Assembly (NCBI GenBank): GCA_022843045.1
Contig: JALHOJ010000002.1
Location: forward strand, 81,690 to 121,428
Source: Phycisphaerales bacterium
GTDB taxonomy: Bacteria > Planctomycetota > Phycisphaerae > Phycisphaerales > UBA1924
Length of the DNA: 39,739 nucleotides
Direction of reading: 5' to 3'
In this document: in pieces, positions 31,250 through 39,566 of the stretch
How positions within the stretch are numbered: position 1 is the first letter of the stretch
How the letters are laid out: each line of letters opens with the position of its first letter
The notes under the pieces: generated by a model
Database searches by the model: none
What the model saw: only the letters and a program-made list of their open reading frames with translations
What the model was told of the DNA's origin: nothing
Translations under genes and position numbers: made by a program

Positions 31250-31429
31250 CCTGGATAACGATACGACGCTCACAAAGAGCCGCGGGCGAAACGATGGAAC
31301 GCGTTTAGGTAGCCGGGAAGAGCGTGCACCGACGCATCACCACCAACTTGTTCCGCCCACGGTGGGGTGTCGAAACTCGACCGCCCCCCGCCCTCGCCCT
31401 TCCGAGCGAGGTCCTCGCGAAAAACTCCA

Positions 31430-31984
31430 TCAAGCCCGACGACGCCGCCCCAGCAACGCCACCCCGCCCATCAGCACCGCCGCGCCTGCCGGGGCCGGCA
31501 CGACATTCACGACAAACTGCATCCCCGGATCGCCAAAGGCGTTGCCGATGTAGAAGAACGATGTGGTGGTGGGGGTGTCGGGATAGAACGGCGAATTGGC
31601 GATCAAGGCCGTAGGAGTTTGAGCGGTTTCAAACCCGAACCCGGCAAGCGAAGCCCCGGGCGCAATCCGCGCCGCTGCGTTGGCGGCCGTCCAGCGAATC
31701 CCCCACCCGTCGGTCGCGCCCCCGTGGGTGACGAGGATGTTCCAGTCCGCCGGAGCCGTGATGTTCGCAGGCGCGGAGCCCATGAAGTTCTTGCCAGGCA
31801 CCCAGCCAAACCACAGCGTGCCGATCGTCGTGTCACCAGAGTTCTGAGCCTGAATGGAATACCCCCATTGGCCGGCCCCGAGATTGGTGGGAGTGGCCGT
31901 TGCCGATCCCGTCAAAGCGGCGTGGGCCGCCGATACTCCAACACCCGCGCTCGCCAAGCACACAAGCAAAACGCTGATACGCAT
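31430..31984 (-). CDS. Small secreted PEP-CTERM-type protein
   Basis: This 184-residue protein has a Sec signal peptide (ISVLLVCLASAGVGVSAAHAA, cleavage near residue 22). A beta-rich domain follows, containing GYSIQAQNSGDTTIGTLWFG and WNILVTHGG. The C-terminal sorting tail is VPAPAGAAVLMGGVALL followed by GRRRR. This is a variant of the PEP-CTERM signal (P-A-P in place of P-E-P), which exosortase systems recognise to process and anchor surface proteins. No exosortase gene is in the window. AAAGG lies upstream of the ATG at 31984. The frame is open upstream to 32122, but that part does not resemble a signal peptide. The role of the mature domain is unknown. Confidence 0.8.
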   Translation of the reverse strand: MRISVLLVCLASAGVGVSAAHAALTGSATATPTNLGAGQWGYSIQAQNSGDTTIGTLWFGWVPGKNFMGSAPANITAPADWNILVTHGGATDGWGIRWTAANAAARIAPGASLAGFGFETAQTPTALIANSPFYPDTPTTTSFFYIGNAFGDPGMQFVVNVVPAPAGAAVLMGGVALLGRRRRA

Positions 31985-32293
31985 AAAGGCCTTTCGAAGA
32001 AGGAAACCGCCGGACGCCCCACACACTGGGAGTCCATGCCCACATATGTCCGCACGTGGGAGGTTCCTTGCGATTGGCTCGCGAACGACCCGGGCATGCA
32101 CTAGAATCAACGCTCGGGTCATGCTGGAAGTCTGGAAAACTTGGTTTGGTCAGAATTAGGCGAGCGTTGGGGAGGACAGACAACGCTTATACATCTGTGG
32201 GATCAACTCCCTCCCGAACAACCAAGGCCATCGCCGCCTCCCCCCGGGGTCCGACGGTCCGTTCAAGCCGAGTGCATCGAAGGAATCTCAACC
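31985..32293. other. Divergent intergenic region, 309 bp
   Basis: This gap separates the PEP-CTERM gene (-) from the phosphoesterase gene (+). A possible + strand -10, TATACA (32188-32193), would give a leader of about 95 nt ending with the AAGGA at 32280-32284. No repeat, RNA gene or convincing -35 was seen. Confidence 0.4.
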
Positions 32294-33124
32294 GTGCCTA
32301 CAGCCGTGATCAGTGATGTCCATGCCAACGCTTCGGCCCTCCGCGCCGTCCTCGCGGACATTGACGCCCGGGGCGTCAAACGCATCATCTGCCTGGGCGA
32401 CACCGTGGGCTATGGCCCCGATCCGCTCGAGTGCGTCGACCTCGTCCGCCAGCGCTGCGCCTGGAGCCTGATGGGCAACCACGACTATGGCGTGCTCTAC
32501 GAACCCACCAACTTCAACCCCGCCGCAGAGATGGCCGCCTTCTGGACCCGCGAGATGTTCGATCTCGAGCCCGATGAGGCCCGCCGGACCGAGCGGTACA
32601 AGTTCCTGAACCAGCTCAAGGTCCGCGTCGCCGAGCGCATCGGGCCCGACGGCGCCGAGCCCGTCTCCAATGCCAGCGGCGCGGAAATCCCCGCCGACGG
32701 CCCCCGCGTGCCGCTGCTCGCCGTGCACGGCTCCCCGCGCAAGCCCATCAACGAATACATCTTCCCCGAAGACGCCACCAACAACGCCGACAAGATGGAA
32801 AGCGTGTTTGACCGCATCCCGCACATCTGCATCGTGGGCCACACCCACGTGCCGGGCGTCTTCACCGACGAGCCCGACTTCTACCCGCCCGGTGAACTGG
32901 GCGAGCATGGCTACCGCTTCCAGGAAGGCGAAAAGGCCGTGATCAACGTGGGCAGCGTCGGCCAGCCCCGCGACGGCGACCCCCGCGCCAGCTACGCAAT
33001 CCTCCACCCCGACCGCGTCGAGTTCGTGCGACTGTCCTACGACATCGAGACCACGGCCCGCAAGATCAAGGCGATCCCGAAGCTGCCCGAGTACAACGCG
33101 GATCGGCTGTTTGTCGGCCGCTGA
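32294..33124 (+). CDS. Metallophosphoesterase family protein
   Basis: This 276-residue calcineurin-like phosphoesterase has all the metal-site motifs: SDVHAN (Asp8, His10), CLGDTVGYGPDP (Gly35-Asp36), LMGNHDYG (Asn62, His63), AVHGSPRKP and VGHTHVPGVF. The YGPDP and GNHD spacing is that of the small YfcE/MJ0936-like group, which hydrolyse phosphodiesters or other phosphate esters; the substrate is unknown. It lacks a signal peptide and is probably cytoplasmic. The start is a GTG at 32294, chosen because AAGGA (32280-32284) lies 9 nt upstream and the conserved strand PTAVISDVHAN begins [11 protein letters not shown]. The open frame further upstream to 32141 is not protein-like. Confidence 0.92.
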   Translation: MPTAVISDVHANASALRAVLADIDARGVKRIICLGDTVGYGPDPLECVDLVRQRCAWSLMGNHDYGVLYEPTNFNPAAEMAAFWTREMFDLEPDEARRTERYKFLNQLKVRVAERIGPDGAEPVSNASGAEIPADGPRVPLLAVHGSPRKPINEYIFPEDATNNADKMESVFDRIPHICIVGHTHVPGVFTDEPDFYPPGELGEHGYRFQEGEKAVINVGSVGQPRDGDPRASYAILHPDRVEFVRLSYDIETTARKIKAIPKLPEYNADRLFVGR

Positions 33125-33143
33125 TCGCTCGCGAAGCGAAGTC

Positions 33144-33518
33144 CTACCACCCCATCAACCGCCCGGTTTCCATATCCATCAGCCGCCACTTGGTCGCCCT
33201 GCAGACCCGCTCGAGCACGCCCCAGGCGATCGTCTCGTCGGTGATGTGGCACATCGCCTGCGTCACCGGATCGTTGCTGGTGCTCAATTCAATCGCGATG
33301 CCCGGCCCGTGAAGGCGGATCAGCGGCTGGCCCTCTGTGGGGCTGCCGTCGGTCATCGTGTTGTAATTCGCGAAAAGGTCCCGCACCTCGCGCAGCTTCC
33401 CCAGCGGCGCGTTCTCCCCGGGCGCACGTCCTTCCGGGCCGACCAAGACCAACGTTCGACGCTTCTTCGACACGCTCAAGAGTAGGGCCGCCGTTGCGTC
33501 GATTCGCTTATGAAACAC
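33144..33518 (-). CDS. Hypothetical protein, ~124 residues
   Basis: No family was recognised. From the GTG at 33518 the protein reads MFHKRIDATAALLLSVSKKRRTLVLVGPEG and so on. It contains LREVRDLFANYNTMTDGSP, GPGIAIELSTSNDPVTQAM and CRATKWRLMDMETGRLMGW, which look like an alpha/beta cytoplasmic protein. The frame continues upstream through the P-type ATPase gene in another frame, so the true start lies after 33523, where that gene's terminator ends. The GTG is the first suitable codon; another GTG follows 15 codons later. No Shine-Dalgarno or TANNNT element supports either, so the start is uncertain. It converges on the phosphoesterase gene with 19 bp between them. Confidence 0.6.
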   Translation of the reverse strand: MFHKRIDATAALLLSVSKKRRTLVLVGPEGRAPGENAPLGKLREVRDLFANYNTMTDGSPTEGQPLIRLHGPGIAIELSTSNDPVTQAMCHITDETIAWGVLERVCRATKWRLMDMETGRLMGW

Positions 33519-33522
33519 ACCA

Positions 33523-33551
33523 GAAAAAAGGCCGGACCCTTCGGCCCGGCC
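33523..33551 (-). terminator. Rho-independent terminator after the P-type ATPase gene
   Basis: A 9-bp stem (33530-33538 with 33543-33551, one G-U pair) has a CTTC/GAAG loop and is followed on the minus strand by TTTTTTCTGG. It lies 27 nt past the stop at 33578. Confidence 0.9.
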
Positions 33552-33577
33552 TCTCGCAATCAACTTGAAAACCACAC

Positions 33578-35749
33578 TCACGCCGGCTGAGCCGACAACC
33601 CACGCATGCTCGCCGCACGGCGGGGCAAGCCTGCCTCGCTGGGCTTCTCGGCGTCCGCGAAGTCTTCGCCAAACCGGAACAGCCGGAAGCTGTTGGCCAG
33701 CACGAAGACGTCGCCCACGAAGTGGTACAACGCCGCGAGCGGCAGGGCCAACTCGCCCACGCGGCCCGCGCCGGTGATGGCAAGCACGAGGCCGACCACC
33801 GCGATCAGCACGCTGATGACAATGTTCTGAGCCGTGATGGCCTTGGTCCGGCGAGCCAGTTCGATTAGGAACGGCACGCGCGACAGGTCGTCGTTCATGA
33901 GCGCCACGCCCGCGGAGTTGGCCGCGATGTCGCTGCCCGAGAGGCCCATGGCGATGCCAACGTCCGCGCTGGCAAGGCTGGGTCCGTCGTTGATGCCGTC
34001 GCCGACCATCATGGTGCGATAGCCGCTCTTGACCATCGCCTGAATCTGCTGGTGCTTCTCTTCGGGCAGGCACTCGGCCTCAATCGCATCCACGTTGACG
34101 GCCTGGCCCACGCGCTTCGCGACGCTGAGGCGGTCGCCCGTGAAGATGCTCACGTATCGCACGCCCAGTTCGCGGAGCTTCTGCACGACGTTGCGGGTGT
34201 TGGGGCGGATCGTGTCCTCAAGGCCCACGGCCCCGAGGTACTGCCCGTTGCGCATCACGTGCACGCCCGTCATGCCCTCGATCTTGCCCTCAACGGCGGG
34301 CAGCACGTCCTTGACATGCGGATTGACTTCCGCCAGCCAGCTCGCCCGACCGACCAGAATTTCGCCCAGGCTCGTGCGTGCCTTCACGCCACGCCCGTGG
34401 ATTTCTTCGTAGTCGCTGCTGCCGTCCAGCGTGATCCGGGCCGCCTTGGCGGTGTTCAGAATGCTCTGCGCCAGCGGGTGGTTGCTGTGCTGTTCGCCCA
34501 TCGCCGCCGCGGCCAGCAGGTCTGCTCCCTCAATGCCCGGCGCGGGCGCGAGGCGCGTCACCTGGAACTTGCCGGTTGTGATCGTGCCGGTCTTGTCGAG
34601 CACCACCGCCGTGATGTTGCCCGCGGCCTCGAGGTACGTGGGCTGCTTGATCAGGATGCCCAATCGCGCGGCGGCGGCGAATGCCGCGAGCATCGCGCTG
34701 GGGCTGGCAAGCAGCAACGCGCTGGGGCACGCGACCACCAGCACCGTCACCGCCGTCGTCGCCGCCGAGGCGCGGATGGCTTCGCTGTCTGACTTGCTCA
34801 TCAAGAACGCCGTCACCGCCGCCGTCGCCAGCACGATGGGCACAAAGAACTTCGCGACTTGTTCGATCAGCATCTGGCGAGGCGTGCGGCTCTGCTCCGC
34901 CTGACGGATCAGCTGCGTCACCTTGCCGATGGTGGTGTCCTGGCCGACGGTCGTCACCTGAATGTCGATGCCGCCCGTCAGGTTGGTCGTACCCGCGTAC
35001 ACCATGTCGTTGCCGGTCTTCTCCACTGGCGCGGCTTCGCCCGTCAGGCTGGCTTCGTTGAGCGTCGTCCGACCGGCAACGATCTTGCCGTCCACGGGCA
35101 GGTTCTCGCCAGGCCGCACCCGCACGATGTCGCCGATCTTGATCGACGCGATGCCGACGTCGACTTCCTGACCGTTGAGCACCTGCCGAGCCCGATCGGG
35201 CGTCAGGCGAACCAGTTGCTCAATCGCCCGCTGCGCCCCGCTTGCGCTGCGACGGACCAATTGGCCGAAGAGCACGAGGATGAACGCGAGAATACCGATC
35301 GTGACGTACTCGCCCACCGCAAGCCCCGCGAGAATCGCCAGCGCCGCCAGCGTGCTGCTGCTCGCCCGCTTCTGCTTGAGTTCTTCCCACGCCGCCAGGA
35401 ACAACGGGAAGCCCAGCAGGATCGCCCCGATCATCGCGGGGAAGTCCGCCACGTCCTTGTTCAGGTCCAGCAGTTTCATCACCACGGTCGCCAGCACCAG
35501 GACGCCGCCCACCAGGCTCCACTTGATGTACCGCTCGATCTGAATCTCATGGTGCGAGCAGCACACAATGTTGCCGCGATCGTCACGGACGTGCTCGTGT
35601 GGCTTGGTCGCGTCCGCGACCACCTTGCCCACCGTCGCCGCGGCGACCGGCAACGGGACAACCTTGGCCACGCCCCCGGCAGGAGTGGCGTTGTGATTGT
35701 GACCGGCGTGATCATGCCCGGCGTGACGCAGAATCTGTGACTGGTGCAT
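33578..35749 (-). CDS. Heavy-metal P1B-type ATPase with unusual CPS metal-site motif
   Basis: This 723-residue metal-transporting ATPase lacks a ferredoxin-like metal-binding domain. Instead its N-terminus is His-rich (HAGHDHAGHNHN) with IVCCSHHEIQ before the first helix. Standard motifs are the actuator TGEAAPVEK, the phosphorylation site DKTGTITTG with Asp385, the HP motif NHPLAQS, and the hinge GDGINDGPSLASAD (Gly where Ala is usual). The transmembrane metal motif reads Cys341-Pro-Ser, not CPC, CPH, SPC or TPC. In the last helix, YHFVGDVFVLANSFRL aligns with the HEGGT helix of P1B-4 pumps, keeping only His and one Gly. The metal therefore cannot be predicted; efflux of a divalent cation is the best guess. 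ATG 35749 is preferred over 35815 because it starts the His-rich domain. It diverges from gpsA. Confidence 0.9.
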   Translation of the reverse strand: MHQSQILRHAGHDHAGHNHNATPAGGVAKVVPLPVAAATVGKVVADATKPHEHVRDDRGNIVCCSHHEIQIERYIKWSLVGGVLVLATVVMKLLDLNKDVADFPAMIGAILLGFPLFLAAWEELKQKRASSSTLAALAILAGLAVGEYVTIGILAFILVLFGQLVRRSASGAQRAIEQLVRLTPDRARQVLNGQEVDVGIASIKIGDIVRVRPGENLPVDGKIVAGRTTLNEASLTGEAAPVEKTGNDMVYAGTTNLTGGIDIQVTTVGQDTTIGKVTQLIRQAEQSRTPRQMLIEQVAKFFVPIVLATAAVTAFLMSKSDSEAIRASAATTAVTVLVVACPSALLLASPSAMLAAFAAAARLGILIKQPTYLEAAGNITAVVLDKTGTITTGKFQVTRLAPAPGIEGADLLAAAAMGEQHSNHPLAQSILNTAKAARITLDGSSDYEEIHGRGVKARTSLGEILVGRASWLAEVNPHVKDVLPAVEGKIEGMTGVHVMRNGQYLGAVGLEDTIRPNTRNVVQKLRELGVRYVSIFTGDRLSVAKRVGQAVNVDAIEAECLPEEKHQQIQAMVKSGYRTMMVGDGINDGPSLASADVGIAMGLSGSDIAANSAGVALMNDDLSRVPFLIELARRTKAITAQNIVISVLIAVVGLVLAITGAGRVGELALPLAALYHFVGDVFVLANSFRLFRFGEDFADAEKPSEAGLPRRAASMRGLSAQPA

Positions 35750-36004
35750 ACGAAGTCGGGTCCTTGACAAGCCGCCGCAGAATGGGCGACCGGAGAGAGC
35801 ATCGAACAGGTCCAACGATTGAAAACAAGTCTACGCGAGGCCGTGCCGCCCCGCACGAACGGCGATCGAACTCGTCACCGCCCATCAGCCAGCAAGCGAG
35901 TACGATGCCTCCAACGGAGCCACTCCATACGCGGCCCGATCCTGTTCGGTTCACGCAAGGTTGGGTCTGAGGGTGGGGTCATCGGGTGACGGTTCGAGCA
36001 ACGC

Positions 36005-37069
36005 ATGGGACAGTCCGATTCACCTATCAATCCGTCTCCCGCCCTTCGCCCCGGTTGTGTCGCCATCCTTGGACCCGGTCAAATGGGACTGGTCTGTGCG
36101 GGCCTGCTCGCGGAGCGAACCCGGGTGGTGCTCTGGGGCCATGACGCCAAGGAAATCGATAGCCTCGCGCAATCTCGGCGCAGCAATCGCCTGCCTGGTT
36201 TCGTCCTCCCCGCCTCCGTCGCCTGCACGGCCAAGCCCCAGGACCTCTCGCAAGCCGACCTCATCGTCTCGGCGATCCCCGTGCAGTATTCCCGAGCCGT
36301 CTGGCAAGCTATCGGCAAGCACACCGCCAAACACGCGGGCGTCGTCTGCGTCGCCAAGGGCATCGAGACCACCACGCTGCTCCGACCCACGCAAGTCATC
36401 GCCGACGCGCTTCGCACGAGCGGCGTCGATCACCCCGACGCGCCGCCCCGCCCGATCGCAACCCTCAGCGGCCCGACCATCGCCACCGAACTGGCCAAGC
36501 GCCTCCCCGCCGCGATGATCGCCGCGAGTGATGACGAAGTGTTTTCGAGGCAGGTTCAGCAGACGTTCGCCACGTCCTGGCTGCGCATCTACACGAACTC
36601 CGACGTTCTGGGCGTCGAACTCGCCGGAGCCGTCAAGAACGTCATCGCCATCGCCGCCGGCATCTGCGACGGCCTCCAAGCCGGCAACAACGCCAAGAGC
36701 GCGCTGCTCGCGCGAGGACTTGCCGAGATCGTCCGCCTCGGCACCGCCATGGGCGCCGCGCCCGAGACTTTCTTCGGAATCTCGGGAGTGGGGGACCTCG
36801 CCACCACCTGCTTCAGCCCCGAAGGCCGCAACCGAAGCTGTGGCGAGGCGCTGGGCAAGGGCCGCAAGCTCGATGACTACCTCGCGAGCACGCCCCACGT
36901 CGTCGAAGGCGTCGAAACCACGCGAGGCGTGCTCGAACTCGCGAAGAAGTATCGCGTTGAGCTGCCCATCGTGTCCGCGGTGCACGCTGTGCTCTTTGAA
37001 GGCACCGACCCCATCGACGCCATCAGCCGCCTGATGTCGCGCGAGCAAAAGGCCGAACGCGTCGGCTGA
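36005..37069 (+). CDS. gpsA: Glycerol-3-phosphate dehydrogenase [NAD(P)+]
   Basis: This 354-residue cytoplasmic enzyme reduces dihydroxyacetone phosphate to sn-glycerol-3-phosphate for phospholipid synthesis. The Rossmann motif is VAILGPGQMGLVCAGLL (about 19-35). CVAKGIE, TLSGPTIATELAKRLPAA, the catalytic lysine in ELAGAVKNVIAIAAGICDGL, and GVGDLATTCFSPEGRNRSCG are all family hallmarks. The first ~17 residues (MGQSDSPINPSPALRPG) are extra compared with many homologues. Neither a Shine-Dalgarno nor a TANNNT element lies at the expected place. A TACGAT at about 35900 could be a -10 with a long leader. The 255-bp gap to the divergent ATPase start holds nothing else recognised. With pgsA and pgpA it supplies phosphatidylglycerol. 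Confidence 0.95.
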   Translation: MGQSDSPINPSPALRPGCVAILGPGQMGLVCAGLLAERTRVVLWGHDAKEIDSLAQSRRSNRLPGFVLPASVACTAKPQDLSQADLIVSAIPVQYSRAVWQAIGKHTAKHAGVVCVAKGIETTTLLRPTQVIADALRTSGVDHPDAPPRPIATLSGPTIATELAKRLPAAMIAASDDEVFSRQVQQTFATSWLRIYTNSDVLGVELAGAVKNVIAIAAGICDGLQAGNNAKSALLARGLAEIVRLGTAMGAAPETFFGISGVGDLATTCFSPEGRNRSCGEALGKGRKLDDYLASTPHVVEGVETTRGVLELAKKYRVELPIVSAVHAVLFEGTDPIDAISRLMSREQKAERVG

Positions 37070-37081
37070 ACTGAATTTGCG

Positions 37082-37525
37082 TCACTTCGAGCAGCACGCC
37101 GCCGCGAACTTGATCGCGTCCTGAGCCGCTTCCTTGGTCTGAACGTCCCACACCGCCCATCGCACGCCATCCACCGCGGGGCTTGAGGCCACAACTTCGC
37201 GCGCCGCCTTGGAAATCGCCTTCTCACCCGCCGCCGCGATCGCGTGTTCAGCCGCAGGCAGGCACACCCGAGGTCGATCGGGATCTGGCACGATGTAGGC
37301 TTTGGCAACACCATTGCACTTGGGCGTGCGATAGACGAAAACCCACCCCCAAGGTCCCAGCCACTGCATGTATTCCCGCGCGCCGGTGGTGGATGCCAGC
37401 TGCGTCCGCAACTGCATGACGCGTCCGCGCACGTTTGCCGGCAGGCCCTCGAGCAACTCCTCTGGAGAGGGGATATGGAATCGATCTTCCCAGGCTCCGC
37501 GTGATTTTGTCTTTACTGTCCCCAT
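37082..37525 (-). CDS. Hypothetical protein, 147 residues
   Basis: No family was recognised. The protein starts MGTVKTKSRGAWEDRFHIPS and has a helical N-terminal third (SPEELLEGLPANVRGRVMQL). A beta segment rich in Trp and Tyr follows (YMQWLGPWGWVFVYRTP), then a helix-rich C-terminal part (AEHAIAAAGEKAISKAAREV) ending in ACCSK. There is no signal peptide or membrane helix. The WGWVFVYR segment loosely recalls small proteins of the DUF3788 kind, but this is only an impression. It converges on gpsA with 12 bp between them and diverges from the response regulator gene. A TATAAT about 42 nt upstream may be its -10. Confidence 0.7.
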   Translation of the reverse strand: MGTVKTKSRGAWEDRFHIPSPEELLEGLPANVRGRVMQLRTQLASTTGAREYMQWLGPWGWVFVYRTPKCNGVAKAYIVPDPDRPRVCLPAAEHAIAAAGEKAISKAAREVVASSPAVDGVRWAVWDVQTKEAAQDAIKFAAACCSK

Positions 37526-37566
37526 TTGCAGAATCCGTCAGCACAAGAGTTTAGGCCGCTTTCCTA

Positions 37567-37574
37567 ATTATAAT
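37567..37574. promoter_or_regulatory. Symmetric ATTATAAT, possible -10 on both strands
   Basis: The palindrome ATTATAAT contains a perfect TATAAT on + (37569-37574) and on - (37567-37572). It lies between divergent genes starting at 37525 (-) and 37640 (+). No good -35 is visible on either side. Confidence 0.45.
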
Positions 37575-37628
37575 CCCCGTGTTCTCGGTCTACGTTCTTC
37601 GCAAACCCAGACCTGCGATTGCCGCCGC

Positions 37629-37634
37629 TACCAT
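37629..37634 (+). promoter_or_regulatory. Leaderless-type -10 (TACCAT) of the response regulator gene
   Basis: TACCAT is followed by CGCCC and the ATG at 37640. It supports that start over the in-frame codon at 37619. Confidence 0.6.
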
Positions 37635-37639
37635 CGCCC

Positions 37640-38110
37640 ATGACCGCGAATCTACCCACCGCCGCGGGCGGTTCGATTGATGTGAGCGACTGCCGGGTGT
37701 TGCTGGTGGACGACCACGAGCAGAACCTCGAACTGCTGCTGGCCTACCTGGAGGAACTGGGCTGCGAACTGCGCACCGCCGCCGACGGGCCCGAGGCCCT
37801 CGACGATGTCGCCAAGCATCCGCCCGACCTGATCCTGCTGGACATCATGATGCCCAAGATGTCGGGCTTTCAGGTGTGCAAGAAGCTGCGAGCCGACGCC
37901 GCCACGGCGAACATTCCGGTGCTGATGGTGACCGCGCTGAACGAAGTCGCGGACGTCGAGCGGGCAGTGGAAGTGGGGGCCAATGACTTCATTTCCAAGC
38001 CCGTGCAACGCGTGGAACTGCTGACGCGGACGCGCTCGCTGCTCCAGCTGGCGAAGTTGCAGAAGCAACTCAAGCAGACCGTGGGGCAGGTGCGGAAGTT
38101 GCAGGGTTGA
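37640..38110 (+). CDS. Single-domain response regulator (REC)
   Basis: This 156-residue cytoplasmic protein is a receiver domain with no DNA-binding or enzymatic output. The acidic pocket is Asp24-Asp25 (LLVDDHEQN), the phosphorylation site is Asp68 (ILLDIMMPKMSG), and the switch residues are Thr98 (LMVTALN) and Lys120 (ISKPVQ). A ~25-residue helix follows the domain (LLQLAKLQKQLKQTVGQVRKL), probably a short coiled coil for dimerisation or partner binding. Such regulators act by protein contacts, for example in phosphorelays. No partner kinase is adjacent; the orphan kinase at 25749 is the only one in the window, and a link between them is speculative. Confidence 0.93.
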   Translation: MTANLPTAAGGSIDVSDCRVLLVDDHEQNLELLLAYLEELGCELRTAADGPEALDDVAKHPPDLILLDIMMPKMSGFQVCKKLRADAATANIPVLMVTALNEVADVERAVEVGANDFISKPVQRVELLTRTRSLLQLAKLQKQLKQTVGQVRKLQG

Positions 38111-38157
38111 TGTTGGTGGCCCGCCGCTGCTGAGCGGAAGGCTCTCGTATTCTCACG

Positions 38158-39495
38158 TCAAGAACGCGACTGGCCGTCGACGCTTGCTGAAGCGCGCGTT
38201 TCGTTGGGGCCGCGGAGCAGCCCTGCAATCGTGCCCACGATCACAATCGCCGCCACGCCGATCCACAGCGCCGCGCTGTATCGCGCGATGAAGCCCATGT
38301 AGAACGCGGGCACAACGATCACCAGCCCCGTCAGCATCACCATGCCGCGCTGCATCGTCCACCCCGCCGCCCGCCCGCGCCAGGGCATCGCGCAGCCCAG
38401 CACATACAGCGGCACCACCGCCCCATAGAACGTCATGAACCCGCGGTATATGAACTCCGTGTTCGTCAGCGTGGGCAGCCCGACATCCCCGGGCTTGGCA
38501 GGCGGCACTGCGGCAAGATTCGCCGAAAACAGCGTTGCCACCAGCGCGAGCACCACGCCCGCAATCGTCGCCCCCGTCACCGCTGCCGCCGGCGCACGCG
38601 CCGGCGACATCGCCAGTCCCGCCAACTCATGCGACACCGTCCGCTCATGCGCCGCCAGCGTGAAGGCCAACTGCATCGCCATGTGAAACACCACCAGCCA
38701 CGCGACGCCCGCAGGCGAGATCGATGTGCCTCCGCTCGCGCCATCGCGGACCAACGCCGCGCCGTAGAACAGCGTCCCCACGATCATCGCGGCGAACAGC
38801 AGGAGGAACCCCAGCGCGAACGCCGCCCTGGGCGACCTGCTCCGCTGGATCGCCAGGTGAAACGTCCCGTCCAGCAGCGGACTCATCGAAAACCCAAGCA
38901 GGCACACTGCCGCGAGCGGCGCGAGATGGCTCCCCGGATGGTTCGCAAACGTCGCTTCATTCAGCAGCGGCGTCGGCAACCCCGCCACCGTCGCATCGCT
39001 GGGGCTCGTGATCGCCCACGCCGCCAGCAACCCCGCCGACGCAAGCCATACCACAATCGACACGAGCCGCCTCGGCTTGTCATCCATCAATCGCACCGGC
39101 AGCGACATGTACACCGCGACGCCCGCCACGACCGCCCCCAGCGTCCACATCGACAGCCCCAGATTCCGCACGAGCCACGCCGCGAAGAACCACTGAAACG
39201 CGATCGTCACGTAACTGAACCACCGCACCGCCCCCGCATGCGTCGCCACAAACTCCCGGCTTGCCTGCGGGCTGCGAATCCACCACGCCAGCGCCGCCGC
39301 ACCGATGCAGTTGGGCAAGGCAAACGCCACAAACGACCAGACCCCGTAATCCCGCAGGAGAATTGCCGGGAGGTACATCCCAATACACCACGTCCACGAA
39401 CAGGCAAGAAACGCCCCATCCCCGACAACCCCCAGCGCACCGCCACCCCGCCCACCGCTCCCGCTCTCTTGCGTATCCACGCTCGCACTCTGCAT
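38158..39495 (-). CDS. Polytopic membrane protein, unknown function
   Basis: This 445-residue integral membrane protein has roughly eleven to twelve hydrophobic segments, for example FVAFALPNCIGAAALAWW, LGAVVAGVAVYMSLPV and GMVMLTGLVIVVPAFYMGF. A transporter-like ILLRDYGVWSFVAFALPN follows the first helix. The overall look resembles solute transporters of the LeuT/APC-like fold, but no family signature could be confirmed. The first ~25 residues are Gly/Ser-rich and cytoplasmic. The ATG at 39495 is preferred over the GTG at 39549 because TATCCT ends 5 nt upstream. It converges on the response regulator gene, and no terminator hairpin was seen in the 47-bp gap. Confidence 0.75.
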   Translation of the reverse strand: MQSASVDTQESGSGGRGGGALGVVGDGAFLACSWTWCIGMYLPAILLRDYGVWSFVAFALPNCIGAAALAWWIRSPQASREFVATHAGAVRWFSYVTIAFQWFFAAWLVRNLGLSMWTLGAVVAGVAVYMSLPVRLMDDKPRRLVSIVVWLASAGLLAAWAITSPSDATVAGLPTPLLNEATFANHPGSHLAPLAAVCLLGFSMSPLLDGTFHLAIQRSRSPRAAFALGFLLLFAAMIVGTLFYGAALVRDGASGGTSISPAGVAWLVVFHMAMQLAFTLAAHERTVSHELAGLAMSPARAPAAAVTGATIAGVVLALVATLFSANLAAVPPAKPGDVGLPTLTNTEFIYRGFMTFYGAVVPLYVLGCAMPWRGRAAGWTMQRGMVMLTGLVIVVPAFYMGFIARYSAALWIGVAAIVIVGTIAGLLRGPNETRASASVDGQSRS

Positions 39496-39500
39496 CCCAC

Positions 39501-39506
39501 AGGATA
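39501..39506 (-). promoter_or_regulatory. Leaderless-type -10 (TATCCT)
   Basis: On the minus strand TATCCT is followed by GTGGG and the ATG at 39495, again a 5-nt gap. Confidence 0.6.
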
Positions 39507-39566
39507 TCTCCAGCAGCCCCCGACCCGAATCACTTTCGCACTCTCGCACCTTCGCACTCTCGCGCC

